A DNA stretch of 49,008 nt, from NCBI RefSeq assembly GCF_013362995.1, contig NZ_JABWDV010000273.1:1-49008 (forward strand). The letters are read 5' to 3'. The stretch comes from Streptomyces sp. TRM64462 (GTDB taxonomy: Bacteria > Actinomycetota > Actinomycetes > Streptomycetales > Streptomycetaceae). Each line of letters begins with the position of its first letter. Position 1 is the first letter of the stretch. A program made the translations under genes and the position numbers. The notes under the pieces were generated by a model. It searched no databases and was not told where the DNA came from. It was given only the letters and a program-made list of their open reading frames with translations. Positions 25,151-33,202 of the stretch are shown piece after piece.

Positions 25151-25199
25151 AAGCCGCGGGGCGCGGTACGCATCAGTCGCGTACCGCGCCCCGCGGCTT
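25151..25199. terminator. 21-bp perfect-stem bidirectional terminator
   Basis: AAGCCGCGGGGCGCGGTACGC (cut here as 25151-25171) pairs over all 21 bases with 25179-25199 around the 7-base loop ATCAGTC. The A pair at the 5' end and T pair at the 3' end work in both directions. It sits between the convergent fxsA and rbpA genes and should end both transcripts. Confidence 0.9.
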
Positions 25200-25222
25200 G
25201 TGCTGTGACCCGTGCTACCCGG

Positions 25223-25597
25223 TCACGCGGACTTCCTGCTGTCGCGCGGATGCACCGCGATGTTCATGGCGCCGGAGCGCAGGACCGCCAGCCGCTCGGC
25301 CAGCACTTCCTCGAGCTCCTCGCGGGTGCGCCGCTCCATGAGCATGTCCCAGTGCGTACGCGCAGGCTTCGCCTTCTTCTCCTCGGGGCCGTCCCCGTCC
25401 ACCAGGAGCGCCTGGCTTCCGCAGACCTTGCACTCCCACTCCGGCGGGATCTCCGCCTCGACCGAGAAGGGCATCTCAAAACGATGCCCCTTCTCGCATG
25501 CGTACTCCACCGCCTGGCGCGGGGCCAGATCGATGCCGCGGTCGGTCTCGTAGCTGGTCACCACGAGGCGCGTGCCGCGAAGAGCTCGCTCACTCAT
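25223..25597 (-). CDS. rbpA: RNA polymerase-binding protein RbpA
   Basis: A 124-residue actinobacterial transcription factor that binds RNA polymerase and the principal sigma factor and stabilises promoter complexes. The central zinc domain is visible as YACEKGHRFEMPF and PPEWECKVCGSQ (Cys, His, Cys, Cys ligands). The C-terminal sigma-interaction domain contains KPARTHWDMLMERRTREELEEVL. A GGGAGGC stands before the ATG at 25597. In S. coelicolor rbpA is under SigR control, and a matching promoter is present here. Confidence 0.97.
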   Translation of the reverse strand: MSERALRGTRLVVTSYETDRGIDLAPRQAVEYACEKGHRFEMPFSVEAEIPPEWECKVCGSQALLVDGDGPEEKKAKPARTHWDMLMERRTREELEEVLAERLAVLRSGAMNIAVHPRDSRKSA

Positions 25598-25658
25598 GAA
25601 TCGTGCCTCCCGGGCTTGTCGCCCACAGGACAGGTGTCGCTGTCGTCGTCATCCGGTC

Positions 25659-25685
25659 AACGTCCGGTCGGCGGTAAAGATTCCC
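25659..25685 (-). promoter_or_regulatory. SigR-type promoter of rbpA
   Basis: On the minus strand GGGAAT (25685-25680) is followed after exactly 18 bases by GTT (25661-25659), the consensus of SigR-dependent promoters of the thiol-oxidative stress regulon. It gives a leader of about 55 bases. Confidence 0.85.
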
Positions 25686-25748
25686 GATGTGGGTTATGCG
25701 TCGCCCGTCGTGCCGCCCCTTTTTGTACCCACCAGTGCCCGGTTTGTC

Positions 25749-25766
25749 ACATCTGACAGCAGATGT
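25749..25766. promoter_or_regulatory. 7-bp inverted repeat upstream of rbpA
   Basis: ACATCTG-ACAG-CAGATGT is a perfect 7-bp inverted repeat with TGTC flanking one side, about 150 bases upstream of rbpA and behind the MFS gene. A related CATCTGACCAC lies 20 bases further on. It could be an operator for a second rbpA promoter; no known regulator motif is recognised. Confidence 0.35.
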
Positions 25767-25894
25767 CACCCAGCGTTTTCGTCATCTGACCACGCAGTAA
25801 CGGTCCTCCTGGCAGGCCAAAGGCGTACACTACCGGCCTTTCGCTTCGCCGTCTAAATCAGGTCCGGATTCGGGAGCTCCGCGATCGAAGTCGA

Positions 25895-27277
25895 TCAGAT
25901 CCGATCGGGTACGGGATTACCTGCGGCCGCCACCGCCCGCCGTGCGGGCACACGTGCGAGCAGTACGAACCCCAGCGCGAAGAACACCACCAGAGACACG
26001 ATGGCGTCCCGATAACTTCCGGTCATCTGGTACGCCAGCCCGAACGCCAGCGGCCCGAGCCAGCTCAGTCCCCGGTCGCTCATCTCGTAGGCCGAGAAGT
26101 ACTCCGCCTCCTTGCCGCGCGGCACCAGATGCGAGAACAGCGACCGCGACAGCGCCTGACTGCCTCCCAGCACCAGCCCGATCGCCGCCGCCAGCGCGTA
26201 GAACCACACGGGCGCCCCCGCCGGCAGGAAGTACCCGGCCACCAGGATCAGCGTCCAGACCGCCAGCGAGCCCAGGATCGTCCGCTTCGCCCCGTACGAC
26301 CGGGCGAGCCGCCCCATGCCCAGCGCGCCCGCCACCGCCAGGACCTGCACCAGCAGCACCGCCGTGATGAGCGTGGTCTGCTCCAGGCCCAGCTCCTCGG
26401 AGCCGTAGATCGACGCCTGCGAGATCACCGTCTGCACACCGTCGTTGTAGACCAGGTACGCGAGGAGGAACGAGAGCGTCAGCGGGTGGCGCCGCATGTC
26501 CCGCAGCGTCGACAGCAGTTGCCGCCAGCCCGACCCGACCGCACCCGCGCCCGTGCCGGTTTCGCTCGTCGGCGTCACCCGGCGGTCCCGCAGCCGCCGC
26601 AGCGGTACGAGCGTGAAGGCGCCCCACCACACGCCCGCCGACGCCAGACAGATCCGCACCGCGTCGGACTCCGACAGACCGAACGACGCGTGCCCGCTGT
26701 ACAGCACCAGGTTCAGGACGAGGACGAACGCCCCCGAGGTATAGCCGAACGCCCAGCCCCGCGACGAGACGGCGTCGCGCTCGTCGGCTTTGGCGATCTG
26801 CGGCAGATAGGCGTTGTACAGCACCATCGACACCGCCAGCGAGGCGTTCGCCACGATCAGCAGCAGCGCGCCCAGCAGATAGCGGTCGCCGTCCAGGAAG
26901 AACATCCCGGCCGTCGCGCCCGCCCCCAGGTACGCGGCCGCGGCCAGCAGCGGCTTCTTCCGCCCCGTACGGTCCGCCGCCGCGCCCACCAGTGGCATCA
27001 CCAGGACCGCCACGACGATCGACACGGACACCGCGTACGCGAAGACCGACCCCGCCCGGATCGGCACGCCCAGCGGGTGCACGAAGCCGTCCGCGTCCGC
27101 CGCCGCCTTCGCGACCGACGTCAGATACGGCCCGAGGAACACGGTCAGCACGCTCGTCGAGTAGACCGAGCACGCGAAGTCGTAGAAGTACCAGCCGCGT
27201 TGCTGGTGCCGCCGCGCGGCGGCGGAGTCCGGGGCGTCCGGTCTGTCCGGTTCGCGGTCGGTGGTCTCGGCGGTCAC
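25895..27277 (-). CDS. MFS transporter, UMF1/Atg22-like type
   Basis: A 460-residue, 12-helix major facilitator. The N-terminal motif GWYFYDFACSVYSTSVLTVFLGPYL and the SDRGLSWLGPLAFGLAYQMTGSYRDAI block near the C-terminus are typical of the UMF1/Atg22-like group, whose bacterial members have no settled substrate. MPLVGAAADRTGRKKPLL is the usual loop 2-3 signature. GTG start with GAGGGGG upstream. It begins 13 bases after the phosphodiesterase gene, making it third in the yczE-gdpD-mfs unit opposite the MocR regulator; glycerophosphodiesters or their products are possible cargo, by inference only. Confidence 0.92.
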   Translation of the reverse strand: MTAETTDREPDRPDAPDSAAARRHQQRGWYFYDFACSVYSTSVLTVFLGPYLTSVAKAAADADGFVHPLGVPIRAGSVFAYAVSVSIVVAVLVMPLVGAAADRTGRKKPLLAAAAYLGAGATAGMFFLDGDRYLLGALLLIVANASLAVSMVLYNAYLPQIAKADERDAVSSRGWAFGYTSGAFVLVLNLVLYSGHASFGLSESDAVRICLASAGVWWGAFTLVPLRRLRDRRVTPTSETGTGAGAVGSGWRQLLSTLRDMRRHPLTLSFLLAYLVYNDGVQTVISQASIYGSEELGLEQTTLITAVLLVQVLAVAGALGMGRLARSYGAKRTILGSLAVWTLILVAGYFLPAGAPVWFYALAAAIGLVLGGSQALSRSLFSHLVPRGKEAEYFSAYEMSDRGLSWLGPLAFGLAYQMTGSYRDAIVSLVVFFALGFVLLARVPARRAVAAAGNPVPDRI

Positions 27278-27290
27278 ACGCGCCCCCTCG

Positions 27291-28076
27291 CTATCGGACC
27301 CACGCTCCCCGGCCGGTCAGCACCGTACGCAGCGTCTCCAGATGATCGGTCATGATGCCATCGACCCCCAGGTCGAGGAGAGACTCCATACGCCGTGGAT
27401 CGTTGACCGTCCACACATGGACCTGGAGCCCGCGCGCGTGCGCCTCCCGTACGAAGCGCCGGTCCACGACCCGCACCCCGTTCTGCGACTCCGGGACCTG
27501 GGCCGCGACCGCTCCCGCACGCAGCGCCGCCGGGATCCCGTACGAGCGCAGGCGCAGCGCCAGCACGCCGCGCACGCCGTACGAGGTGGCCAGCCGAGGC
27601 CCGGCCGTGCGCCGCGCCCTGGCCACACGGGCCTCGTTGAACGAGCCCACGCACACCCGGTCCCAGGCGTTCGTACGCCGGATCAGCCCGACCAGCGGGG
27701 CCACCGCCGACTCGGCCTTCACGTCCACGTTCCAGCGCGCCCGCGGGAACTCCTCCAGGAGCTCCTCGAACAGCGGCAGAGGCTCCCTGCCGCCGACCCG
27801 GGCCCGCCGCACCGTGCTCCACGGCAGCCGGGCGATCCGGCCCCGGGCGTCGGTGACCCGGTCCAGTGTCGCGTCGTGGAACGCCACCAGCCGGCCGTCG
27901 GCGGTGGTGTGGACGTCCGTCTCGAAGTAGCGGTAGCCCGCGTCGGCGGCCCTGCGGAACGCGGTCGCGGTGTTCTCCAGACCGTCCGCCGCGCCGCCGC
28001 GGTGCGCGAACGGTATGGGGGACGGGTGGTCGAGATACGGGTGGTGGCCCGCACGGGGGCGCGGTAGTTGGGTCAC
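27291..28076 (-). CDS. Glycerophosphodiester phosphodiesterase
   Basis: A 261-residue GDPD-family TIM-barrel enzyme that hydrolyses glycerophosphodiesters to glycerol 3-phosphate and an alcohol. Catalytic signatures: FAHRGGAADGLENT (HR...E), YFETDVHTTADGRLVAFHD (ExD and H) and the WNVDVKAES strand. C-terminal VDGIMTDHLETL closes the barrel. No signal peptide, so cytoplasmic. The GTG at 28076 overlaps the YczE-like stop (GTGA), implying coupled translation. Confidence 0.93.
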   Translation of the reverse strand: MTQLPRPRAGHHPYLDHPSPIPFAHRGGAADGLENTATAFRRAADAGYRYFETDVHTTADGRLVAFHDATLDRVTDARGRIARLPWSTVRRARVGGREPLPLFEELLEEFPRARWNVDVKAESAVAPLVGLIRRTNAWDRVCVGSFNEARVARARRTAGPRLATSYGVRGVLALRLRSYGIPAALRAGAVAAQVPESQNGVRVVDRRFVREAHARGLQVHVWTVNDPRRMESLLDLGVDGIMTDHLETLRTVLTGRGAWVR

Positions 28077-28774
28077 CGCGGCAGTATGGCCTGCCGCGGT
28101 GACCCGGAGGCGACCACGGTGCTGCCGGCGCTCTGCCCCGGAACGGCGAAGAAGCGAAGGAAGAACTGGGCGAGCGGGCCGATCGTCAGCGCGTACAGGA
28201 CCGTTCCGATCCCCAGGGACCCGCCGAGCAGGAAGCCGGTCACGACGACCGTGACCTCGATCACCGTACGGACGAGGCGGACGGAGCGTCCTGTGACGCG
28301 GTGCAGGCCGGTCATCAGGCCGTCGCGCGGGCCCGGGCCGAAGCGGGCCGCGATGTAGAGGCCGGTCGCGACGCCGTTGAGCACGATCCCGGAGGCCATC
28401 ACCGCGACCTGGACGGGCAGCCCGCGGGCGTCCGGCAGGACGGCGAGCGCGGCGTCCATGGCCGCGCCGATGACCAGGACGTTCGCGACCGTGCCGAGGC
28501 CGGGGCGCTGGCGGAGCGGGATCCACAGGAGCAGGACCGTGGCGCCGACGATCGTGAGGACCAGCCCCATCGACAGGCCGGTCAGCTCGGAAAGGCCCTG
28601 GTGCAGGACGTTCCACGGCTCCAGGCCGAGGCCGCTGCGGACGAGGAGCGCCGAGCTCACCCCGTACAGGACCAGTCCACCGAAGAGCTGGAGGAGCCGG
28701 CGGGTGAGGTGTCGATGCGGGTGGCGTCGCGGGTGCCGCTGCGGGGTGATGGCGGTGGCGCCGGTGCCGGACAA
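28073..28774 (-). CDS. YczE-family membrane protein
   Basis: A 233-residue protein with about five membrane helices and the YczE-type start RRLLQLFGGLVLYGVSSALLVRSGLGLEPW, WNVLHQGLSELTGLSMG, and RFGPGPRDGLMTGL. No ATG or GTG is available before the first helix, so the TTG at 28774, with GGGGGG 6 bases upstream, is the start. YczE proteins are commonly encoded next to a MocR-type regulator (YczR), as here; their cargo is unknown. It heads a minus-strand unit with the phosphodiesterase and MFS genes. Confidence 0.88.
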   Translation of the reverse strand: MSGTGATAITPQRHPRRHPHRHLTRRLLQLFGGLVLYGVSSALLVRSGLGLEPWNVLHQGLSELTGLSMGLVLTIVGATVLLLWIPLRQRPGLGTVANVLVIGAAMDAALAVLPDARGLPVQVAVMASGIVLNGVATGLYIAARFGPGPRDGLMTGLHRVTGRSVRLVRTVIEVTVVVTGFLLGGSLGIGTVLYALTIGPLAQFFLRFFAVPGQSAGSTVVASGSPRQAILPR

Positions 28775-28797
28775 GTTGTACCCCCCGGGGTGTTGGT

Positions 28798-28874
28798 GGT
28801 GGACTGACTTGTGTCACTCTCTGGCGTGGGATCGGAGGCCGAATACGGCCAATCCGAGGAAGGTGGACTGATTT
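28798..28874. promoter_or_regulatory. Direct repeats, probable MocR/YczR operator
   Basis: GGTGGACTGACTT (28798-28810) and GGTGGACTGATTT (28862-28874) match at 12 of 13 bases in the same orientation, 64 bp apart. They flank the 101-base region between yczE and the MocR gene; the second copy touches the MocR start codon. MocR regulators bind direct repeats, so autoregulation and control of yczE are likely. Confidence 0.6.
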
Positions 28875-28875
28875 C

Positions 28876-30381
28876 ATGGCCCAGTGGACTTCGGCGGTGG
28901 GCACCGCCCAGCTGGCCCGCCAGCTCACCGCGCAGCAGCAGCGCCCGGCGGGGCCCGGCACGCGCAAGCCGCCCGCCTACCGCGCCCTCGCCGACGGCAT
29001 CCGGCTCCTCGTCCTGGAGGGGCGCGTCCCGGTGGCCGCCCGCCTGCCCGCCGAGCGTGAACTGGCCCTCGCCCTGTCCGTGAGCCGTACGACGGTGGCC
29101 GCGGCCTACGAGGCGCTGCGGAGCGAGGGCTTCCTGGAGTCCCGGCGCGGCGCCGGAAGCTGGACCACCGTCCCCGCGGGCAACCCGCTGCCCGCGCGCG
29201 GCCTGGAGCCGCTGCCGCCCGAGTCGCTCGGCTCCATGATCGACCTGGGCTGCGCGGCCCTCCCCGCGCCCGAACCGTGGCTCACCCGCGGCTTCCAGGG
29301 CGCCCTGGAGGAGCTGCCGCCGTACGCCCACACGCACGGCGACTACCCGGCCGGCCTGCCCGCGCTGCGGCAGATGCTCGCGGACCGGTACACCGAGCGC
29401 GGCATCCCGACGATGCCCGAGCAGATCATGGTGACGACTGGCGCGATGGGCGCCATCGACGCGATCTGCCATCTGTTCGCCGGGCGCGGCGAGCGCATCG
29501 CCGTCGAGTCGCCGTCGTACGCCAACATCCTCCAGCTCATGCGGGAGGCCGGCGCCCGGCTGGTGCCCGTCGCCATGGCCCCGGGCCTGGCCGGGTGGGA
29601 CCTGCCGCGCTGGCGTCAGGTGCTGCGTGACGCCGCGCCGCGTCTCGCGTACGTCGTGGCCGACTTCCACAACCCGACGGGCGCACTCGCCGACGACGAC
29701 CAGCGGCGGGCGCTCGTGGACGCGGCGCGCTCGGCCGGGACGGTGCTGGTGGTCGACGAGACCATGTCGGAGCTGTACCTGGAGGACGACCTGGAGATGC
29801 CGCGTCCCGTCTGCTCCTTCGACCCGGCGGGCAGCACCGTGCTGACGGTGGGCTCGGCGAGCAAGGCGTTCTGGGCGGGCATGCGCATCGGGTGGGTGCG
29901 GGCAGCGCCGGACGTCATCCGCTCGCTGGTCGCCGCCCGCGCGTACGCCGACCTGGGCACGCCCGTGCTGGAGCAGCTCGGCGTGAGCTGGCTGATGGGG
30001 ACCGGCGGCTGGGAGGAGGCCGTCGCCTTCCGGCGGGCCCAGGCCCGTGAGAACCGGGACGCCCTGGTCGACGCGGTGCGCCGGGAGCTGCCCGGCTGGG
30101 AGTTCGAGGTGCCGCGCGGCGGCCTGACGCTGTGGGTCCGGACGGGCGGGCTCTCCGGTTCCCGGCTGGCGGAGGCCGGCGAGCGCGTCGGCGTCCGCGT
30201 CCCGTCGGGCCCCCGCTTCGGCGTGGACGGTGCCTTCGAGGGGTACGTCCGCCTGCCGTTCACCGTCAGCGGCCCGGTGGCCGACGAGGCCGCCTCCCGC
30301 CTGGCCGCCGCCGCCCGCATGGTCCGCGCGGGCTCGACGGCGGGCCCTGTGGCGGAGGAGCCGCGCACGTTCGTGGCGTAG
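28876..30381 (+). CDS. MocR-family (GntR/aminotransferase) regulator, YczR-like
   Basis: A 501-residue PLP-dependent regulator. The N-terminal GntR winged helix covers about residues 30-105 (YRALADGIRLLVLEG, RLPAERELALALSVSRTTVAAAYEALRSEGFL). The fold-type I aminotransferase domain follows, with VVADFHNPTGAL, VDETMSELYL and the PLP lysine in VGSASKAFWAGMRIGW. MocR proteins bind operators as head-to-tail dimers and sense PLP adducts. The divergent YczE-like gene identifies the likely target unit. ATG at 28876; the direct repeat overlaps its upstream region. Confidence 0.94.
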   Translation: MAQWTSAVGTAQLARQLTAQQQRPAGPGTRKPPAYRALADGIRLLVLEGRVPVAARLPAERELALALSVSRTTVAAAYEALRSEGFLESRRGAGSWTTVPAGNPLPARGLEPLPPESLGSMIDLGCAALPAPEPWLTRGFQGALEELPPYAHTHGDYPAGLPALRQMLADRYTERGIPTMPEQIMVTTGAMGAIDAICHLFAGRGERIAVESPSYANILQLMREAGARLVPVAMAPGLAGWDLPRWRQVLRDAAPRLAYVVADFHNPTGALADDDQRRALVDAARSAGTVLVVDETMSELYLEDDLEMPRPVCSFDPAGSTVLTVGSASKAFWAGMRIGWVRAAPDVIRSLVAARAYADLGTPVLEQLGVSWLMGTGGWEEAVAFRRAQARENRDALVDAVRRELPGWEFEVPRGGLTLWVRTGGLSGSRLAEAGERVGVRVPSGPRFGVDGAFEGYVRLPFTVSGPVADEAASRLAAAARMVRAGSTAGPVAEEPRTFVA

Positions 30382-30394
30382 GCGGGTGGCCTGG

Positions 30395-32086
30395 TCAGCC
30401 GGAGGTGACGTTCTCGGCGGCGCGCAGGGCTTCGGCGGCCTCGGCGGCGCGCGGGGCTTCGGCCGGGGGCAGCGGGGCCGGGGAGGGATCCGGGGACGTG
30501 GACGGGGACGTGGTCGGCGCCGGGGACGGGGCCGGGGCCGGGGCCATGGACGGGGCCGGGGCCATGGACGGGGACGGAGGGCGGCGGTTCGGGAGGAGGG
30601 ACAGGACTGCCTGGCGGTGGGGTTCGACCGTCGCCTCGTCGTACGGGTCGGGCGTCGCCGGGACCTGGAGCCGCAGCACCGGGCCCGTGCCCAGGCGGAC
30701 GTAGCCGCGGCCCGGCGGGACGTGCGGCGGGGGCGTCGTGTGGGGCGGGGTGCCCAGCACGGCCGCGAGCTGCCCGGGTGTCGCCGGGCCCAGCGTCACC
30801 CGGGCCCTGGTGTGGGCCCGTACCGGTTCGCCCAGCGTGTCCACCGTGTCGAACTGCTCGGCCACCACGACCGTCACATGCGCCGCCCGCCCGTGCCGCA
30901 ACGGCACCTGGAGCAGTTCCTGCGGGTCCGTACGGCCGTCGGCCGCCGCCAGATCCCGCAGCACGCTCGGCCGGTCGAGCAGGATCCACAGCGGGCGCCG
31001 CACGTCGGCGGGAGCCGGTTCGCCCGCCGTACGCGCGCGGTGGGCCGCCGCGAGCCGCCGTTCCGTCTCGCGTGCCGCCCACTCCAGGGCGGCCAGCGCC
31101 CCGTCGGGCCCGCACTCGACGCCGAGCACGCCGTCGCGGCCGACCAGGCACGCGTACTCGCCGGTGCCGCAGCCCTCCACGACCAGTACGTCACCGGAGT
31201 GCTGGAGCGCCTGGAGCGCGACCGAGCGCAGCAGCGTGCTCGTACCGCTGCCGGGCTGGCCCACGGCCAGCAGATGCGGCTCCGTCGAGCGCGGTCCCGT
31301 GCGCCACACCACGGGCGGTGCGTCCCGTGAGCCGTCGCCGTCCCGCACCGGCACCGTGCGCTGCACGGCCTCCGCGTCCGTGAAGCCGAGCACGGTCTCG
31401 CCGGGCACCGTCACGAACCGCTGCGCCACGATCGACGTCGGCAGCGCGGGCAGCACCCGCATCAGAAGCTGATTGCCCTCCTCGTCCCACTCGAAGAGGT
31501 ACTCGCGGCCACGGCCCGACTTGGCGTGCAGCAGCTGCTCGATCCGCGCGCGCGACGCGGGCTCCCCGTCCGGGAAGTAGGCCGGGTACGCGATGCGCAG
31601 CCGGGTCAGGCGCCCGTCGTCGTCGAACGTGAAGTCACTGAAGGCGGCACTCCACGCGCCGCCGTGGGAGAAGAGCGGAGAAGGGTCCTCCGGCACCGAG
31701 AAGAACGGCACCAGCGCCTCGTACAGAGCCCGCAGCCGCTCGGCCTCGGCCTCGTCCGGCCCGGTCTTCTCGACGGGGCGCTCCCGCCCCTTCCACGCCG
31801 CCGCCGCCATCACCGTGATCAGGGCCAGCAGCGGCCCGTACGGCATGAGCGCGACGGCCAGGAGGCACACGGCGGTCAGGAACAGCGTGGGACCGCGCCG
31901 TTCCTTGGGGGTCGCCGCCCATTTGGCGCGCCCTGCCGCCGCGAGCTTCCGCAGACCGCGGGTGACGGTGATCAACGGATGCAGGACGTCCGTGGCGCTG
32001 TCGGCGGCCGTGCGTACGACCTCGCGTCCGCGGGTGATCGATGCGCCGCCGCTGGTGAGGATGCGGGGGAGTGGTCGCCGGGCCAC
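30395..32086 (-). CDS. FtsK/TraB-like membrane ATPase with degenerate P-loop
   Basis: A 563-residue protein: basic N-terminus, a hydrophobic pair of segments (about residues 68-100, LFLTAVCLLAVALMPYGPLLALITVMAAAAW), a middle domain, then an FtsK/SpoIIIE-like nucleotide domain from about residue 265. The P-loop position reads VGQPGSGTSTLLRS near 280, with Thr where Lys is required for normal ATP hydrolysis; a Walker B-like LWILLD follows. The C-terminal 60 residues are Pro/Ala/Ser repeats. GTG start with AGGAG. It is preceded by a 64-residue membrane protein. Related proteins occur both in actinobacterial conjugative elements and as conserved chromosomal genes; no integrase or replication gene lies near. 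Confidence 0.85.
   Translation of the reverse strand: MARRPLPRILTSGGASITRGREVVRTAADSATDVLHPLITVTRGLRKLAAAGRAKWAATPKERRGPTLFLTAVCLLAVALMPYGPLLALITVMAAAAWKGRERPVEKTGPDEAEAERLRALYEALVPFFSVPEDPSPLFSHGGAWSAAFSDFTFDDDGRLTRLRIAYPAYFPDGEPASRARIEQLLHAKSGRGREYLFEWDEEGNQLLMRVLPALPTSIVAQRFVTVPGETVLGFTDAEAVQRTVPVRDGDGSRDAPPVVWRTGPRSTEPHLLAVGQPGSGTSTLLRSVALQALQHSGDVLVVEGCGTGEYACLVGRDGVLGVECGPDGALAALEWAARETERRLAAAHRARTAGEPAPADVRRPLWILLDRPSVLRDLAAADGRTDPQELLQVPLRHGRAAHVTVVVAEQFDTVDTLGEPVRAHTRARVTLGPATPGQLAAVLGTPPHTTPPPHVPPGRGYVRLGTGPVLRLQVPATPDPYDEATVEPHRQAVLSLLPNRRPPSPSMAPAPSMAPAPAPSPAPTTSPSTSPDPSPAPLPPAEAPRAAEAAEALRAAENVTSG
30472..30590 (-). repeat. G/C-rich repeat coding a Pro/Ala/Ser tail
   Basis: GGGGCCATGGACGGGGCCGG-type units of about 21 bp and GGGGACGTGGAC units of 12-15 bp are repeated. 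They encode the SMAPAP and SPSTSPDPSP repeats at the C-terminus of the FtsK-like protein. Confidence 0.7.
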
Positions 32087-32164
32087 GTCGTCTCCTGGTC
32101 CTGATCTCGGTTCCTGGTCGTGGAAGGGGAGTGCGGGGGTGGTTTCGGGGTCGTGCCGGGGGCG

Positions 32165-32359
32165 TCAGAAGTTGATGCCGCCCAGCAGGCTGGCGAGGCT
32201 CTGCCCGCCCGCCGTGATGCTCGGGGCGATCGCCGTGCCCGCGAGATAGAAGCCGAAGAGGGCGCAGACCAGGGCGTGGGACGCCTTGAGCCCGTCCTTC
32301 TTGAAGAAGAGGAAGACGATGATGCCGAGCAGGACCACGCCTGAGATGGACAGGATCAT
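32165..32359 (-). CDS. 64-residue membrane protein upstream of the FtsK-like gene
   Basis: A 64-residue protein starting MILSISGVVLLGIIVFLFFKKDGLK, with one transmembrane helix, then a second hydrophobic stretch HALVCALFGFYLAGTAIAPSI and a Gly/Ser-rich end. The CDS has AGGAG 8 bases before its ATG and is 78 bases ahead of the FtsK-like gene on the same strand. Small hydrophobic proteins of this type pair with FtsK/TraB-like proteins in actinomycetes, including in conjugative elements; function unproven. Confidence 0.85.
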   Translation of the reverse strand: MILSISGVVLLGIIVFLFFKKDGLKASHALVCALFGFYLAGTAIAPSITAGGQSLASLLGGINF

Positions 32360-32610
32360 GAGGGGTTCTCCTGGTTGTAGGGACAGTCACCATGAGTCAT
32401 TCCAGGCTCACAGTAAGCATCTATGCGATAAAAGGTGCAAATGGGTGAAAAATCTGTGTTTTCACTTGACTGGAGCACGTCGGACCCTCGCGCTGCGGGG
32501 CAGTACCCTGTCGGTTCACTCGTACGGCTGACCTGGCCGTACGGGCGGAGGAGCAGCCGTACGGGCACAGCGCGTACCGGCTCGGGAACGGAAGAAAGGT
32601 GGCCCCACCG

Positions 32611-33012
32611 ATGAGTGAGACCCCGGAAGGCATGGACCCCGAGGTCGTCGCCCTCGCGTCCAAGCTCTTCGACCTGGCACGCCAGGGGGACGCCGGCACG
32701 CTCGCCGCGTACGTCGACGCCGGCGCCCCCGTCGACCTCGCCAACGAGCAGGGCCACACCCTCGTCATGCTCGCCGCCTACCACGGCCACACCGACGCCG
32801 TGACGGCCCTCCTCGCGCGCGGTGCCGACGCCGACCGACCCAACGACCGCGGCCAGACGCCCCTCGCCGGCGCCGTGTTCAAGGGCGAGGAAGCCGTGAT
32901 CCGCGCCCTCCTCGCCGGCGGCGCCGATCCGGAAGCCGGCGCTCCGTCCGCTGTGGATACCGCGCGGATGTTTGGGAAGACAGACCTCTTGGAGTTGTTC
33001 CAGAACCGGTGA
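32611..33012 (+). CDS. Ankyrin-repeat protein
   Basis: A 133-residue cytoplasmic protein with about three ankyrin repeats: [30 protein letters not shown], then [30 protein letters not shown], and a partial [19 protein letters not shown], each described here by its core. Such proteins mediate protein binding; the partner is unknown. The ATG at 32611 is preferred over the GTG at 32599, since AAAGG is then at a usable distance. It is divergent from the small membrane protein gene across a 251-base, locally A/T-rich region (32400-32475). Confidence 0.9.
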   Translation: MSETPEGMDPEVVALASKLFDLARQGDAGTLAAYVDAGAPVDLANEQGHTLVMLAAYHGHTDAVTALLARGADADRPNDRGQTPLAGAVFKGEEAVIRALLAGGADPEAGAPSAVDTARMFGKTDLLELFQNR

Positions 33013-33145
33013 ACGGCCCGGGAACGGGCAGGGAACGCCGGGTGCACACGGCTCCGTAAATGTGGTCGCGGCGGCGAAACCGCTGGGTCATCATGACGAC
33101 GGGCCCGCTGGGGGCCACCCCGAGAGAAGGCAGAGGACGAGGAAG

Positions 33146-33202
33146 ATGGTCGACACCGAGCAGAAGACGACGAGCGGCTCGACATGTTGCTGCGCGGCCT
33201 AG
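33146..33202 (+). CDS. 18-codon mini-ORF ending in three cysteines
   Basis: [18 protein letters not shown] then TAG, with GAGGAAG directly before the ATG, the best ribosome site in the 33013-33666 interval. It may be a free peptide, a leader, or the original 5' end of the frameshifted collagen-like sequence that begins at its stop: removing or adding one base near 33195 joins it to GLAGHP. I do not recognise it. No peptide-modifying enzyme or cysteine gene lies nearby. Confidence 0.4.
   Translation: MVDTEQKTTSGSTCCCAA

Noticed and set aside
25816..25846. Terminator after the MFS gene
   Set aside because: AAAGGC/GCCTTT gives only a 6-bp stem with an 11-base loop and no U-tract, too weak to call.
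30395..32359. Integrated conjugative element
   Set aside because: Apart from the FtsK-like and small membrane proteins there is no integrase, excisionase, replication gene, tRNA or att-like repeat, and the flanks are ordinary chromosomal genes.
33146..33202. RiPP precursor peptide
   Set aside because: No lanthipeptide, YcaO, radical-SAM, protease or exporter gene lies nearby, so a modified-peptide cluster is not supported.
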